From Numida meleagris (taxonomy: Eukaryota; Chordata; Aves; Galliformes; Numididae): a stretch of 64,000 nucleotides of DNA. Each line of letters begins with the position of its first letter. The first letter of the stretch is position 1. Positions 38,111 through 50,900 of the stretch are shown here, one piece after another. Below the pieces are notes generated by a model. It was not told where the DNA came from and made no database searches. It saw nothing but the letters and a program-made list of their open reading frames with translations. The translations under genes were made by a program, and so were the position numbers. The stretch lies in the NCBI RefSeq assembly GCF_002078875.1, contig NC_034414.1, positions 27,440,675 through 27,504,674 of the forward strand, given 5' to 3'.

Positions 38111-41100
38111 GCAAGGCACAAAACCAGGGCAGATGACACCTGCTACCACTATCTCGTCATAGAAGAAAAACCGATGGGTCTTACATTATTTACTCTTCAC
38201 AGTTTCTTCCTAGCTATTTCTCACTTCCTTGCCTTGGGTTTGGTGCTTTACAAGCTGTTTGGTTATTTGTAGAATTTGCAGTATAGTCAGGAAATAAACT
38301 TTTTTACTGCAGGAGGAGAAACTAGGTCTGGATATACAGTAGTGGAAAAGGCAGAAACTGTTGTCAGGGCTCCCAAGGAATGTGTACATGTTGGGGGATT
38401 TTCTGTGAGGGAAAAAGGAACAGGAAGGATTATAGAAAGGGGAAGAAGTATTGAATAAAAAGATTTTGGTGATATGATACAGCAGTTGCACAGATGCATG
38501 TGGCAAAGGTGAAAAAGAGATGTAAGAATTTTCCAAACCTGTATGAGACACTTAGGGCTCTGTGCAAGGCAGGAATGCCTGCTTCCAGTTTTTAAACCCT
38601 GCATTGTGAACTCTCAGGAGTCAGCTGCATGGCAAGTGTCAGTGGCAATGGCAGCAGAAATCTTTGCGCTCCCAGGAAAGGAGTCTTCCTTCATGTTGAG
38701 TCTTCCAAGAGCGACAAAAGAAGATGTAACAGCTGACATCTTTACGCAGTGGCTAGGAAAAACTGTGGTATCTGACACAAAAGAATGAAAATGAAGGCTC
38801 TAGAAATATGTGAAAGACAGAACCTGCAACATATTGCTACAACCAAGAAGTAATCATCATAGGAATTAATATTTACCTCCAGTTCTCACTGAGACTGACA
38901 CAGTGCCCTGTGCTGCTGGAGGTGTACTGTAAGACTGTTGTTTACTCTTGATTATAGTTTTAAAAGAAGAAACTCTCCTTGTGTAACTCCCGGCTTAAAC
39001 AACACAGCAGCTCCCCATTGGAAGCTTGCGGCAGGCTGGGCCTGACCTGCCTGAAGGGAGCTGCAATTGAAAGAAAAGTCACTCAAAAGAGAATCTGCTG
39101 CTACAGACCACGTCACACAAATCAGCAGACCTAAGGAAACAGATTGTCACTGACAGAAGAACCTGAGTATCTCCATTTATTACCTTCCACGGGAGCAGTG
39201 GATGGCTGCTGGCAGCAGCACAGCAGGTCCACCTGCGTTCCTCAGCTGCTGGAGAAGCAGACAGGTTTAAAAAAAATCCATACTGCAGAAAATGAAAACT
39301 CTAAGTGTACTCACCATAAGTGTGATGTGATGTCAACATTCATAAATTTCAGCGTTACCCATGGTCATACAGGTATTCCTTCTGATTGTTCCTGAAATCT
39401 GTAGGCTGAAGCAGCCTTCTCTTGAGTGCAAACTTCTCTCTCTATGTAATTCAATCAAAGCAAGCGAAACCAATCCTAGAAAGCTGTGCATCACAACAAA
39501 TTCATGCTACAAGATGGCAAAGGCATTGGCAGCCTTGTCTGTCCATCCAGACTCCAACCTCCCATTTTTTGCTAGAAAGTGTTTGCTAAATATTCACCAC
39601 AAGATGTACCTTCGGCACATAGGCAAGAACAGAGCTTCTTAAAACATTGGTCAGAAACTGTTGGGGTCCTCTCTGAAGTTAACTGCAGACAAAAGGAGCC
39701 ACTGTCTGGGAGCGAGGCAATGCAAGATGAACTAGCAGCAACCTCCACACGAACAGGCAGATTTCCCTGGGCACCAGATGAAAAGGAAGAGGTACTGGGG
39801 CACCAGATGGTGGTGGGTGTCCCACCCTATGGAACAAAGATGAAACTGGGAGAAATACCTTGGTTTTGATGCTGAAATTCTGTGGCCTGCCCAAAGAGGT
39901 AGGTACAACACCCGTCCTGTACTGCAGCCACGTCCTGAGCAATGTGAGGAGACCTCTCCTGAGATGAGCCTCAGAGCAGCCCCCTGGCACTGCTCTCCCT
40001 CAGACCTCTGACAAACCCACTCCTGGTGTTTAAGATCTGCCACTGCTATTGCCAGTGCAGGGAGGAGTGCCAGGCTTCCTCCCAGTTTGCTGGGAGAAGA
40101 CAACCTAGTTTGGGACCTCAGGGTTAAGCAGCACACAGACAGAAGAAAGCTCCAAGCATCTTTTCCTCATTCAGGGAATACCTGTGAGCTCTCCTCGTCG
40201 GTGACCTAGAGATCACTTATTCTGCGTTGCTCTTTTATTAAGCATTAGTGCCCTAATTAAATTGATTCACAGCCTTCTTTCAGTTCTGTTTCTCCATTAT
40301 CCCAGCTGGTGGTGGCAAATGGTATAGAGAATGGATTTTAATGCCCCTTCATAGGTCTGGCAGGAGACAGCCTCTCTGTTCTAACCTATCCCCAGGGAGC
40401 AGTCCAACTTCGAATTGCGTTGCCACCACTGGCACATCAAACCCCCTCCATTTTTAGGGCCAGATTTCCTTTACAGGGGTGTCTGTGTCATCTTCTCACC
40501 AGCTGACAGTCGCAGAGACAGGCAAGGACTGTAAGGAAAGGGAAAGTGCCCTCTTCTTTTCCCCTCGACCCTTCCAGCACCCGGAGCATTCTGTGGCTTT
40601 TATCAATGCAGGGGACAAACACTGATCTGTAATTGCTTGATGTAGGAGCTCTGGTACTCTCCCCTCCACCAGCCCTTCAAAAACATCCTTGCAATACTGC
40701 TATGCAGTTTTCAAAACAAATCTTGAACAATTTTAAATTTCAAATGTACCATATATACTAAGCTGAAGTACTAACTGAAGACCAAAGCCTAGGTTTTGTC
40801 TATTTAGGATCACAGCAAAATCAATAACACTCATTCAAAGAAAACTAGAGCGAAAAGGAAGGGAATGATTATACCAAGCAGAGTAGAATAAAACAAAGAT
40901 TGGAAAGAGGAATTCTATTGTCAAGTTTATGATCTCTGCAGAGCATAGTTTGCATTGTGTCCTAGGCTCTGTGCTCAGAGGGCTTCACGTGCATGTTTTG
41001 CTCTGTCTACAAGGAGTAGCCGCTGACTCTCTGCAGTCAACAGTTCTATCTATTTTGGGGCTTGGTTCTAACAGACTTTGTGAAGGAGCAACGAGGAAGG

Positions 41101-44100
41101 GAGCAAGAATAAAGGCTATCACCTCCTAAATCTACTGTGATCTACGCATACACTGCAGTGGGAGTTACTGCAGTAACAACACAAATCCCAACAGAAGTGC
41201 TGTACATTCTAACAAGTGTCCTCTAACCCAGTTCTCCACTCACCTCCTCCTTACCCAGGCAGTATTTAGCAATAGTGTGGTAATGGCAAATCACAGAGGA
41301 TCTGCACAGAGAATTTTCCATCAGCCATGGAATGTTCTACACCCGCTGATAACGTAGGTTCATTGGAGATCATCCTTCTCTTCCTACAGGGAGCTTCACT
41401 AAAGCAATAAAAGTCAAGGGGATGATGTGGTGGACAATCAAGCTTACATTTAATAAATCAGAAGTGCCAGCATTGCTCAGGTGAACTCAGTGCCAACAGG
41501 ATACTTCCTAGAAGTAAGATTGGCTGTGCTCGTGGAATGTGGTGAATAGCAGGTCTAACTGCCTTCTAGTATCTTTACTAATAAGTTGCGCTGCATGACT
41601 GTATGCAAGAAAGAGCTTTAAGATTTTGGTCCCAAGCAGCAGCAACACGAGCTGTGGAAGGAGGAGTGACAAACAATGTAGATCAGGATTATCTCTTGTC
41701 TACTGCAGCCACAGCAGAGTGCTTGTTACTAAAGGAAAATGAAAAAATGATTTAATTTCACCATAGCATAGTCCTAGGGCAATGACTTTGTGTGCTGCTA
41801 CAGTCAGTTTGAATTACAACAAGCATAGAATGTAAATTCTGATCAATGGTCTATGCTGTTGTCCCTGTATTTTTAGGAAGCGTCCTTTCCCATCCACTTA
41901 CTTGGCCATACAGGAAAAGACCATTCAGGTCACTCATTAAATAAGAGGCTGTCTGCCTCTTCTGCTAAGTACTGGGAAGGGCAGTAAATAACAAGCGCAT
42001 ACCTCCGAGTTGGTTTAAATTCGAAGCAGATCATTTCACTCCCAGCAAGGGGATGTGGTCACAAGGCTGCAATGCCTGGGCATTAATTCAGACCTCCTCT
42101 TTCCAGGGGGACATGCAAAGGTGGAACAGTTCCCTCCTTTAGCCAGTAGTGAGTTGAATGCTTTGAAGCTGCTCGCCACAGGTGAGCCCTGCCTTAGCCA
42201 CAGGCTCTGGAAAGTGTTGTAGTTCTCTCCTCCATTTCAGGGACAAGAACTCTGCCAGGGATTTTTGGAAGTCTGTGTGGTTTCTATACAGTTGTCGGAT
42301 CTCGTCATAAATAGGTCTGCATTTACTGTCAGCCTGGTGATGCTTTCAGCCCCCTCCTTGAACACAAGGCCTTTACTGCCTTTCCAAAGAGCTGAGCTGC
42401 TAAGCAAGGAAATTGCTGGGAAGGTTTCCATAATGGCTTCTATTCCCTGGAAAATCATAGCAATGCCTCTAGGGAGAGAAATGTAACAGAAGCTTTCTAG
42501 CAACTGTCCTGGCAGCCCTGCAGCTCGGGATGGGTTTGGGAAGGCAGGCTGACAGGGCAGCACACGCGGTAACGGCAGAGGCTGAGGCAGGGTGGAAATT
42601 CCGTACATATAAAATGCTAATGAAACACAGCTTGCTTTTGCAAAAAAAAATCTGGGATGTTGGAGGGTTACATCAATTCCCTTAAGATTCACTTAATGTG
42701 TATGCTACAGCAGAGCACTTACTATAAAGCAATTTGCAAAGTTTTTCTTTCGTTATTGTAATTTCCTTTTTTAACAGTTTTTCTTTATTGGAAAACTTTC
42801 CTATTAACGTTGATTGCTGTAAGACATCCTTCTCATGCAGAAAACAGTCAACATAACCAAATATGCAAGGTGAGAAGGTTACGATGCTGCTAAGTTAAAT
42901 GGTTTAAAACACTGAATGAAGTCAGTGCCACCACGGTGCCTGTGCTCACTGACAGCTGGGGCAGTGTCAGCTGGGCAGGGAGCTGTGACAGGCTGTGCTC
43001 TGCACATGGTGACAATCCCCACCCAACCTGCCTAACAGTGAGACCTGAATCTGGAACACCGCAAACAAAGAAAAAAGAAAAAAAGAAAGACAAAACGCTA
43101 AATGGGATTGTGTCATCCGAATGAGCCTAATTAGCTAATAAAGGTCAGCCTCATTAGAAGCTCTTCAGGGAAGGAGCTGCTGAAAGAAATTCAGCAGCAA
43201 AAGAACATTAACAAGCTGCCCTCCCTCACCTGTGCCAGGAGCACTCAGCGAGAAGCCAAATCTCTTGAAGAAGCAATGAAGGAAGGTGTTGACACACAGG
43301 TGTTCTGTGACAATGAAAATGTGCTTATCCATCAGAAGATCATTCAGTGACAAGTGGGAGCTCTGCTTTCTCTCTGCACAGGCAATGTTGGCTGCCATGG
43401 GTCCATAAAAACAGCTGAGCTACATCCCCTCTGCTCAGCTGCCCCCAGAACACCCCTGCCTCCCTGCACCAGGCACTCAGCTGCCTCTTACTCCATCTCC
43501 TTCCATTCCAGCACACTGCCTCCCTGTGCCGTGGAAGGAAGAAATACATTTTGAACTTGTTCATTCTGAACTGGCCCAGAGCTCTGCTCTACCCCAGCGC
43601 CACAGCATGGGTGCAGCTGCTGCCAGGGGGCTTACAAAGGTCACACTCAGGAAGACTTGGGGGGTTTCTTTGCTTGCTTGATTTCAGAGACAGAGCCGAA
43701 GGGGCTCTGAGGCCCTGGAAGAGCCCTTCACTCCCAGCTGCCCATGGAGGCTGCTGTTCCCACCTCGATTTCACGCAGAGACGTTTGTCGGCCGGCAGCC
43801 GGAGCAGCAAAGAGCGGGGAGCGGCTCCCCCCAGCGGGCACCCGCAGCAGAAAGGCACCGAAACCCGCAGGAGGAGAGCTGGTGGGCAACGAGTGCGGCA
43901 GCGGGTCACCAGCGGCCGAGACAGCTCTCAGAGCGTGGTGCTTTGGGACAGGTGCCTGCAGCATTGCCCTGGTTCCTGTGATACAGCAGAGTGCCATTAG
44001 TGTTATTATTTGATAGCGTTAAGCTGCAACAGCTGTAAGAGCACTGGGGAAGCTCACCTGGGTTGTGTAGGCTGCTGTACAAACATAGAATTGCTGCTTC

Positions 44101-44539
44101 CCCTCCAAAGCATGCAGCAGGGGCTCCAGGACAGCGCCTAGCAGAGCACCATAGTGCCTTATGGCTGCTCAGAGACGGAGGTGGGAGATCCTCCTTGCCT
44201 TCCTCTTCTCAGTCCTGAGTGCACAGGGGCCCAGGCAAGCACTGCTGCTCCCACTGCCACCGCAGCCACCTCCTCTGACTCCTCTCTGGGAGATGCTGGA
44301 AGCCTAAAGCTTCCCAATTGCTATCAAGCAGACCTTGCTCTCTGTTTCATAACCTTGCCCAGTGCTGGCTGCGTGCTGACTGTGAGTTAAGTGTGGGGCC
44401 AACAGCCCTTGCAGCCCAGCTTCAAATGGTGAGAGCTCTGTGGGGAAGAGGAGTGGGAGACACTGGCTCAGCAGTCTGCCTGCTGGTCGGTGCTCACCCA
44501 CCTTCTTTCTAAAGGTAGGAGTGGAGTCTGCTTTTTGTG

Positions 44540-44740
44540 GGATCACAGAAACATTTGAGTTGGCCCATAAAGGCCATCTAGCCCATCTCCCCTGCAGTGA
44601 ACAGGGACACCCACAGTGAGGTCAGGGTGCTCAGAGCCCCTCCAGCCTGACCCTGAGTGTCTGCAGGGACGGGGCACCCACCGCCTCTCTGGGCAAATCT
44701 CTAAGCTTTGCCAATCTGTGTTTGGTTCTAACAGAAATGA
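44540..44740 (-). mobile_element. CR1 LINE 3' end
   Basis: Plus-strand text GGCCATCTAGCCCATCTCCC, CAGTGAACAGGGACACCCAC and CTGCAGGGACGGGGCACCCA matches the reverse complement of the CR1 tail. It is truncated after about 200 bases. Confidence 0.88.
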
Positions 44741-45810
44741 GAGAGCTTCACACAAAGCAGAGAAGACTGGGCACTCAGCAGCAGCAGCATTATCTCACAA
44801 GCGCTCCTTGTTTCTGGGATGACTAGAGCGTGCCACACACAGCCCAAAGGCCAAATCCTGCACCGAGGCTTTATTCTGCTTGTCCCGGGCAGATCGTGGT
44901 GATGAACTATTTGTCAACCAAAGCCACAAGAGCAATTTTTTCCCCACATATCAGGCAGCTTGTTCTTTCTCAGGCTCCCCAGCTGGGCACAGCTGAGTAC
45001 TTCAGCCTTGAAGTCCGCTGTAGGAAGAGAGCAGAAAGGATTTAATAACGATGGAGAAGGACATACCGAGGCGGAAGAGCAGGCTGCCTCTCAGAATGTG
45101 ATTTGGAGTGCAGACCTACAGAGGATGCACCTCCTCCCAGTGCCCCGTCTCATTACCCAATATGCCCTATGGGGCTGCCAACTCTGCTCCCACCATCAGA
45201 GCCCCGCACCATGCTCTGTGCAGCTCTCCCCTCACTTCCGCTGATCTGCCCTAGGAGAGAGCCTCCTGAGGGCAGCAAGAGCTTTGTTTTGTAAATCCTA
45301 CAAGCAAACCAAGCTTCGTACACCAACAATGCGCATTTCACTTTGGGAACATTCCAGTGCTGTTTTCATGCTTGCACAACTTCACTGAAAGCATCAAAAA
45401 TCAGTACGCAGATTTCTTTTAGCTGATGAATTGCAGCTGCAATTTTACAAATGGTGCTTAAAGGTTAAACTGACCCCGCTGCCACCTTACACCCATCCAA
45501 CCAATTAAAAGTTCTGTCCCAGGAAACCGTAGGGCACACTGGGGCCTGTTCTGCATCAGCTGCTGCTTTAAGTTTAGCAGCCACATCCATTAGCCCACAA
45601 CAGCGGATGTAACAAGCAGGAACTGTGCAGCTCTTACCACTCGACAGCCGATGCCACCCGCTGAGAGGGAGCTCCGCTGCCTGCAGCCTTGATTCAGCAC
45701 AGCGGGAGGAGAATGGACTTTGACAAGCAAACTATGCAGCTAAAACACTTTACAACCATAAAGAGGTGGGAGGAGAAACAGAAGGAATGAGCAGAGCTGC
45801 CACTTATGCC

Positions 45811-46055
45811 GGCTGCTCCGAAAGTAATGCCTCCAATTTTATGATGTTGGCCCATGATGTCAGAGGCGGATATTGGTGGCACAGCAGTAGAGCTTGATCC
45901 TTCTCATCAATATTCCATTACATTTTGTTGCCGCATGACAGACGGCAGAGGGGTGGTCTGATAGAAGGGCATCTGACACAGAAGTGCGGATGAAGCAAAA
46001 GGTGTCACTGAACTCCTCCATGTGGAAAAATAGCACCCACTGACATTGATTGCCG
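45811..46055 (+). mobile_element. Galluhop (mariner-family) DNA transposon, truncated 5' end
   Basis: The stretch begins with the terminal inverted-repeat sequence GGCTGCTCCGAAAGTAATGC and continues through the Galluhop 5' region into the start of the transposase reading frame. In family copies, as I remember them, the transposase starts MEVRMKQ. Here the ATG position reads ACA (45978-45980) and the frame breaks soon after, so it is dead. Similarity ends near 46055, and no matching 3' inverted repeat (the reverse complement of the start) is seen downstream, so the remaining roughly 1 kb is missing. Galluhop is known from chicken and related galliforms, which supports the species call. Confidence 0.82.
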
Positions 46056-46369
46056 CCCTGTGTCTGAAAGGTGTGAAGCCAGAGGAGAGCAGGGAAATCG
46101 GGCAGCGAGAGCACGGCACGCACTCTGTTACTGGCAGACTCCTGCCCGGCTACCAGCACACTCCTGTATTTTCCATGGTAGCTGTATCCCGCTAACTGGC
46201 ACTTACAGCTGAGAAACACCCAGCTGTCCCTCAGAGCTGCAGTTTCAGAACCAAAGAGGTCAGCCCCGACTCCTTAAAGAAACGTCTCGCAACTTTTATG
46301 CATGACAGGCCACGAGGGAGCACAGATTTGAAAAAGTGACTGTAAACAGAGCAGATCTCAGAACACCTC

Positions 46370-46800
46370 TCAGGGACAGCGGAGCCCCTCCGCCCATTCT
46401 CCTCGCCGGGAACCTGAGGATGAGGCGTGAAGCGCGTTGCGCAAGATCAGTCCGAAATAATCGGAAATAACGGGGGGGAAAAAAAAATCCCACCCCCTGT
46501 CCCTGCAGCGAGCGGCGGGGACGCCAGAGGGAGCCCGGACCGCGCCGCTGGAGGAAGGGCTCAGCCCGCGGGGGGCGGCGCGCCGCTCAGCGGCAGCAGT
46601 GCCCGCCCCAGGCCCTGCAGCAGCGCGGGGGCAGCCCCCGGCGCCTCGCCCTGCAGCCTACGCGACGAGCACGCGGCCCGCGGCTGCGGGGAGACGGCAC
46701 GGGGCCGAGCTGAGCGACACCGACGCGGCGGGGCCCGGCTGCGGCCGCTGCCTCACCGCGTGCCCTTATGTGCCCCTCTCCGAGCTCGCCCCCTTCTGCC
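46370..46800. promoter_or_regulatory. CpG island, possible promoter of an unannotated transcript
   Basis: About 400 bases are extremely CpG-rich, with a GGGGCGGCGCGCCGC core near 46570. They lie between a Galluhop fragment and a CR1 tail. A perfect C/EBP-type palindrome (TTGCGCAA) sits at 46437-46444. On the plus strand a frame open from ATG 46599 runs to a consensus donor, CTGGAG|gtgaga at 46911-46912, which would suit a first exon. The CR1 begins just after it. No protein family is recognised, and CpG-rich DNA produces long open frames by composition, so I do not call a gene. Confidence 0.6.
46437..46444. promoter_or_regulatory. C/EBP-type palindrome TTGCGCAA
   Basis: A perfect eight-base palindrome matching the optimal C/EBP half-site pair, at the edge of the CpG island. 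An eight-base match can arise by chance, so the function is inferred. Confidence 0.3.
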
Positions 46801-46939
46801 TCAGGGGTCTGCTGTGCTACCGTGGGATTTCGGTCCCTTTGGAGCCGAGAAGGGTCTCGGTCCCAGCGCTGCCTGCAGCCTTTGCAGATGTGCAGCAATG
46901 CCACCTGGAGGTGAGACCTGGCTAAGGCATGGCTGCATC

Positions 46940-47250
46940 CTCGGTTGGAAGGGGCCTCCGAGATCGGCCAGTCCCAACCCCGTGCCGTGGGCAGGGCTGG
47001 CACCCACCGGCTCGAGCTGCCCAGGGCCCCATCCAGCCTGCCCTTGAGCACCTCCAGGGATGGGGCACCACAGCTCTCTGGGCAGCTGTGCCAGCGCCTC
47101 ACTGCCCTCTGAGTAAAGAATTTCTTCCTAACAAACATCTAGCCTAAATCTCCCCTCTTTTGGTTTAATGCTGTTCCCAGCCCTGCTGGCTGTAAAGAGT
47201 CACCTATGGGTAAATTGCTACATATTTCCTGTAATTTTGTACTATCTAGA
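46940..47250 (-). mobile_element. CR1 LINE 3' end abutting a CpG island
   Basis: Plus-strand text TTGGAAGGGGCCTCCGAGAT, CACCTCCAGGGATGGGGCAC and CTAGCCTAAATCTCCCCTCT is the reverse complement of the CR1 tail. The minus-strand reading includes RKKFFTQRAVRRWH and LEVLKGRLDGALG, the remains of the ORF2 C-terminus. The insertion lies directly beside the CpG island at 46.4-46.8 kb and is itself CpG-rich. Confidence 0.9.
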
Positions 47251-48933
47251 AACTCAGGTGTTTCATATCCAGGATGAACAGAACAGGGTCAACACATTAG
47301 ATATTGGCTCTAGAGTTTGGGGCCATCCACCTACAAACAGCTTTTTTGACGCAGCCACTTCTGAGAGAGGCACACGGGGCTACAAGCAGAGCAGGGAGCC
47401 CTGCAGAAATTCATCTATCCGTGCCATCTCTTGGAACTGACAGCGGAAGTAGCCTGCCTGTTTTAGAGCGCAGTTCCCACTTACAAGCAACAACTGTGAG
47501 TCAGTCACCGTGTTTTTGTCCCACTGTGGGACTTGCACAGAGAGAAACCTGGACTGATTTATTGTGGTCCAGCAGAGGTGGGCTAGAAGAAGCCCTAACT
47601 GAGCCACCACAGGAACAGAGAGCACACGGCACCCTGTGTGTTGGTCTGGAGGGCCTGCTGTCCCCTCTCCAACCCAGGACAAGCACTTACAGGAAAGCAT
47701 CATCTAGCAACATCTATAGCACCTCCTAAACCTTACATATGCAGAAATTGCTGGGAAAATGTCAGGCATTTCTCTCTTCATCCTCCCAGTGCAGAAAAAC
47801 CTGCTAAAGATGAGGTCAGGATTGTCATGGTTCCTACCCACCTCCCCCTCCATCTCTATGGAAGCTGTGTTCTCAGCCACGCCTGAGCCTCCCACCGCCT
47901 CCTGCATCAGGCTACCTCCTGGCTGCCGCAATCTGCTCCGCTTCTCCCAGCTCCTGTCTGCCACTGAAGGCACACGGTGTTGTCATCTGACAGCCGTGAG
48001 AGCTGCCAAAATCCTATCCAGTGTGAGCCAGCACATCCTCACTTCAGAGCAGATCTTTCTATTAGCTTCAGGATCAGAGAACTCCCTACTGCTTAAAGTC
48101 CTCTCCAGCTCAAGAGGCTTTCACCTCACTGGAGCAGCTCCCAGCCATGAGCAGACCCCCCCAGAAGCCAGAGCAGCGAGTGAAGGAGTTCTGCAGAAGG
48201 AGCCTTGTGGCATCTTCCAAAGCCACTCCGATCAGGCAGCTTCCAAAGGCTCTGAGTACCTCCGAAGAAGTTGCAGCACTGACAGGAGAAGTGATGAGGC
48301 CCAAATTATTAACTGAGGCCTAAGGGAGTAAGAGAAAGCCGAAGCCAAGCTCCTGGCTGTCTCAGCAATATCCTTCTACCTTCTTCAAAACACAGAGAAA
48401 AGCTGCCACACACAAACATTTTTATCATTGTCTCTCAGTAGCAAAGTACCTGACACTGCAAGGAGAAACCTCTCCAAGGAGACCAGACAGTCCTGAAGCA
48501 CATTTTGGAAATAGCTGTCAGGCCTTGTGAATAAAAAGTGAGTTACAAAGTACATTAGAGTATCCCCGTGTCAGCTAATACCCAACTAAGGATTTCTGTC
48601 TTTATCACAGACATCAGATACAGAAAAGATCTTACTGGGCTTGGTCTGCCCTTGGGGAACATAGCAGGATTAGCCTCTGTAGGATGTGTGCAAGTGCTTT
48701 GTTTCCCTGTCAGCTGCAGCATTCACCCCCACTTTCCTTGTCTGACAGAGAAGCTGTCTGTACCACACTGGGATTGGGCTGGGTCAAGGGTTATTGGCAC
48801 CACAACATGCCTGTAACGTCCATTTGGGAAAGGAAGGTGCTCTGAGCAGCTGACCGGGCCACTGACCTCTCCTTCCAGCCTGAAGTGGGGCTGCAGACTG
48901 GCTGAGGGCCTCAGACACCACAAGGTGAATTAG

Positions 48934-49263
48934 CATCATAGAATCCATAGAGTTGGAAGGGAGCTTTAAAGGTCATCTAGCCCAACTCCCTTGCAGTGAG
49001 CAGGGACATCCACAGCTAGATCAGATCTCCCAGGGCCTGATCCAGCCTTGCCTTGAAAGTCTCCATAGACAGGGCATCAACCACATCTCCGGGCAACCTG
49101 TGCGATTGCCTCACCACCCTCACTGTAAAAGACTTTTTCTTTACATCTAACCTAAGTCAACTCTCTTTAAGCCTGAAGCCGTTTCCCATAGTTCTATCAC
49201 CACAGATCCTGCTAAAGAGTCTGTTCCTTTCTTTCCTGTAGCTCTCCTTTAGATACTGAAAGA
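48934..49263 (-). mobile_element. CR1 LINE 3' end
   Basis: It begins CATCATAGAATCCATAGAGT (terminal octamers reversed) and runs through AAGGTCATCTAGCCCAACTC, GGGCAACCTGTGCGATTGCC and TTTACATCTAACCTAAGTCA to GCTCTCCTTTAGATACTGAA. At about 330 bases it is the longest of the ordinary CR1 tails here. Confidence 0.93.
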
Positions 49264-50119
49264 CCGAATTCTGTGAATGCTGTTACCTGAGGGCTCCCAG
49301 CACATTGCACCATCCAGGCATTGCTTGTAGGTCTTTCCCTGCATGACAGCTGTCCCTGTCCCAAACCTGCCTATTCCCCACCCTGTTTACCTTCATTGGG
49401 ATTTCTGATTTCTCCTCCAACAGCAGTGCAGGATTTAGCAATCCTCCCGTTTTCTGGGGTCTCTCCTTCCAGTTTTCCTGCTGGACAAGTGGTGTGCGGG
49501 GTCATGGGCCCATGCCTTTCCCCACCATAGGAGCTCAGGTATAGTGGAACTGAAGTGGAGGAACCAAATAGTCACTGAAACAGGAATGGATAAAAGGAGC
49601 CTGAACAGCAGTTGCTAGGCTAGGATTTCCTATTCTGGAGTCAATACGCAAAGAAACACGAAAAACTGGGAGAAAACAGGTCCAACTAGTAACCTTGTGT
49701 GCTTTCCTGGGAGGTGCAATTGCAAATTCCCTTGGACAAAGGAGGCGATGAAGCAGCCTTTCAGCACCCCACACAAAGTGTACCTACTGGGCTGTGTGGC
49801 AGAAGGGAGGTAATAGCAGCGCTTCTTCCTGTATGCTCCTTTTCCACCTCCTGGGCTGTCTTCTAGCTGCGAGCTCAGTCAGAGGCCTTTGGAGCAGCCA
49901 TCAAGTGAGCGGACAAGACAGCCTCACTGCCTCCAAGCATCTGCTGGCCGTACCAAAGGGCCTTGAGGCAACCTTCTGCCCTAAAAGTCTTTTAGAAAAA
50001 TAAGCTCTTATGTGATAAGGAATGGATGAATGATTAAAAGATAGGGAATAAAAGGTGGAAACAAGCTGCAGGATTTCACAATGCAGGGAGGTCGCCATGG
50101 CAGTCCGAGAAGGATGAGT

Positions 50120-50900
50120 GCTAGAGGCTGTGATGCTCAGTGGACTTGATAAATTACCTGGAAAATGAGTGGGTAGTAGAAGTAAGAAACCTTATGGTGG
50201 CACGAGGATATGCTGAGTATAACTGCAAGAGATATCTGTGGAGTGCTGCAGAACAACCATATGCTCCAGAGTGACAAGGTGAGAAAAGAGTAGATAACCT
50301 GCAACCTAGAAACTCAAAATAATGGACATGGGAAAAGCGATGCTGACCTCATTATGTCAAGACGGGCTCTTGAGCTGGCTCTTAGGAATAAGGTCAGTTC
50401 AGTTTATGTCCCGTAGCAGAAAATGAAGTGTCAGGAACACTTTGGGAAGGAATAGCGAACAGAATGGAGAACGTCAGGGTAACGTGACAGCGCACCTGTG
50501 CCCCAAATACTGTGCGCACTTTTGGTCCTGCCATCTGCAAAAGGACTGAGCAGAATGTAAAGGGCTCAGAGAAGAGCAGTAGAAAAGATCTGAAAGTGCT
50601 TCCATAGGAAGAGGAAGATGAGGGCCAGGCTGGAAGAGAGCCAGCTGAAGGATGGTACAATAAAGATCTTTCACATCATGGTGAGGAGATAGGAATCAGG
50701 GAGTGGTTAAGCTGAGGAGAGTCAGATGGAACCAGTGGGTAGATATTTGAAAGAAGCTAATGGAGAGTTAGCTGCAGGGTCTCCCTGGGACAGATGAGGA
50801 GCGTTTATGCAGGTTCTGAGACACAAATCCGCAGAGGGCTAATAGATGTAATCATGACCTCACTGATGAGGAAGTTCCTAACCCAAATCACTGTAGGTAT
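50120..50900 (+). mobile_element. Ancient CR1-like LINE fragment, about 0.8 kb
   Basis: Landmarks of the old turtle/bird-type CR1 ORF2 end occur in order: GATAAATTACCTGGAAAATG, then CTCAAAATAATGGACATGGG, GAACACTTTGGGAAGGAATA, CAAATACTGTGCGCACTTTT, CAGAGAAGAGCAGTAGAAAA, and ACAATAAAGATCTTTCACAT. The wording matches a 'lone reading' of the family's C-terminal reverse transcriptase region, but the frames are shattered. It is much older than the CR1 tails around it. Confidence 0.72.

Larger units (their letters stand above)
31217..45810. other. Intergenic DNA without an identified gene
   Basis: It contains CR1 pieces at 36.2, 38.0 and 44.5 kb. The minus-strand frame 33568-34164 (198 codons) is the longest and shows no family motif. 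Nothing else could be named. Confidence 0.6.

Noticed and set aside
46587..47138. 183-codon minus-strand frame
   Set aside because: Its first third is the CR1 ORF2 tail at 46.94-47.14 kb and the rest is CpG-island composition.
47759..48316. 185-codon open frame on the plus strand
   Set aside because: Serine-rich reading of GC-moderate DNA with no motif or conserved block that I recognise.
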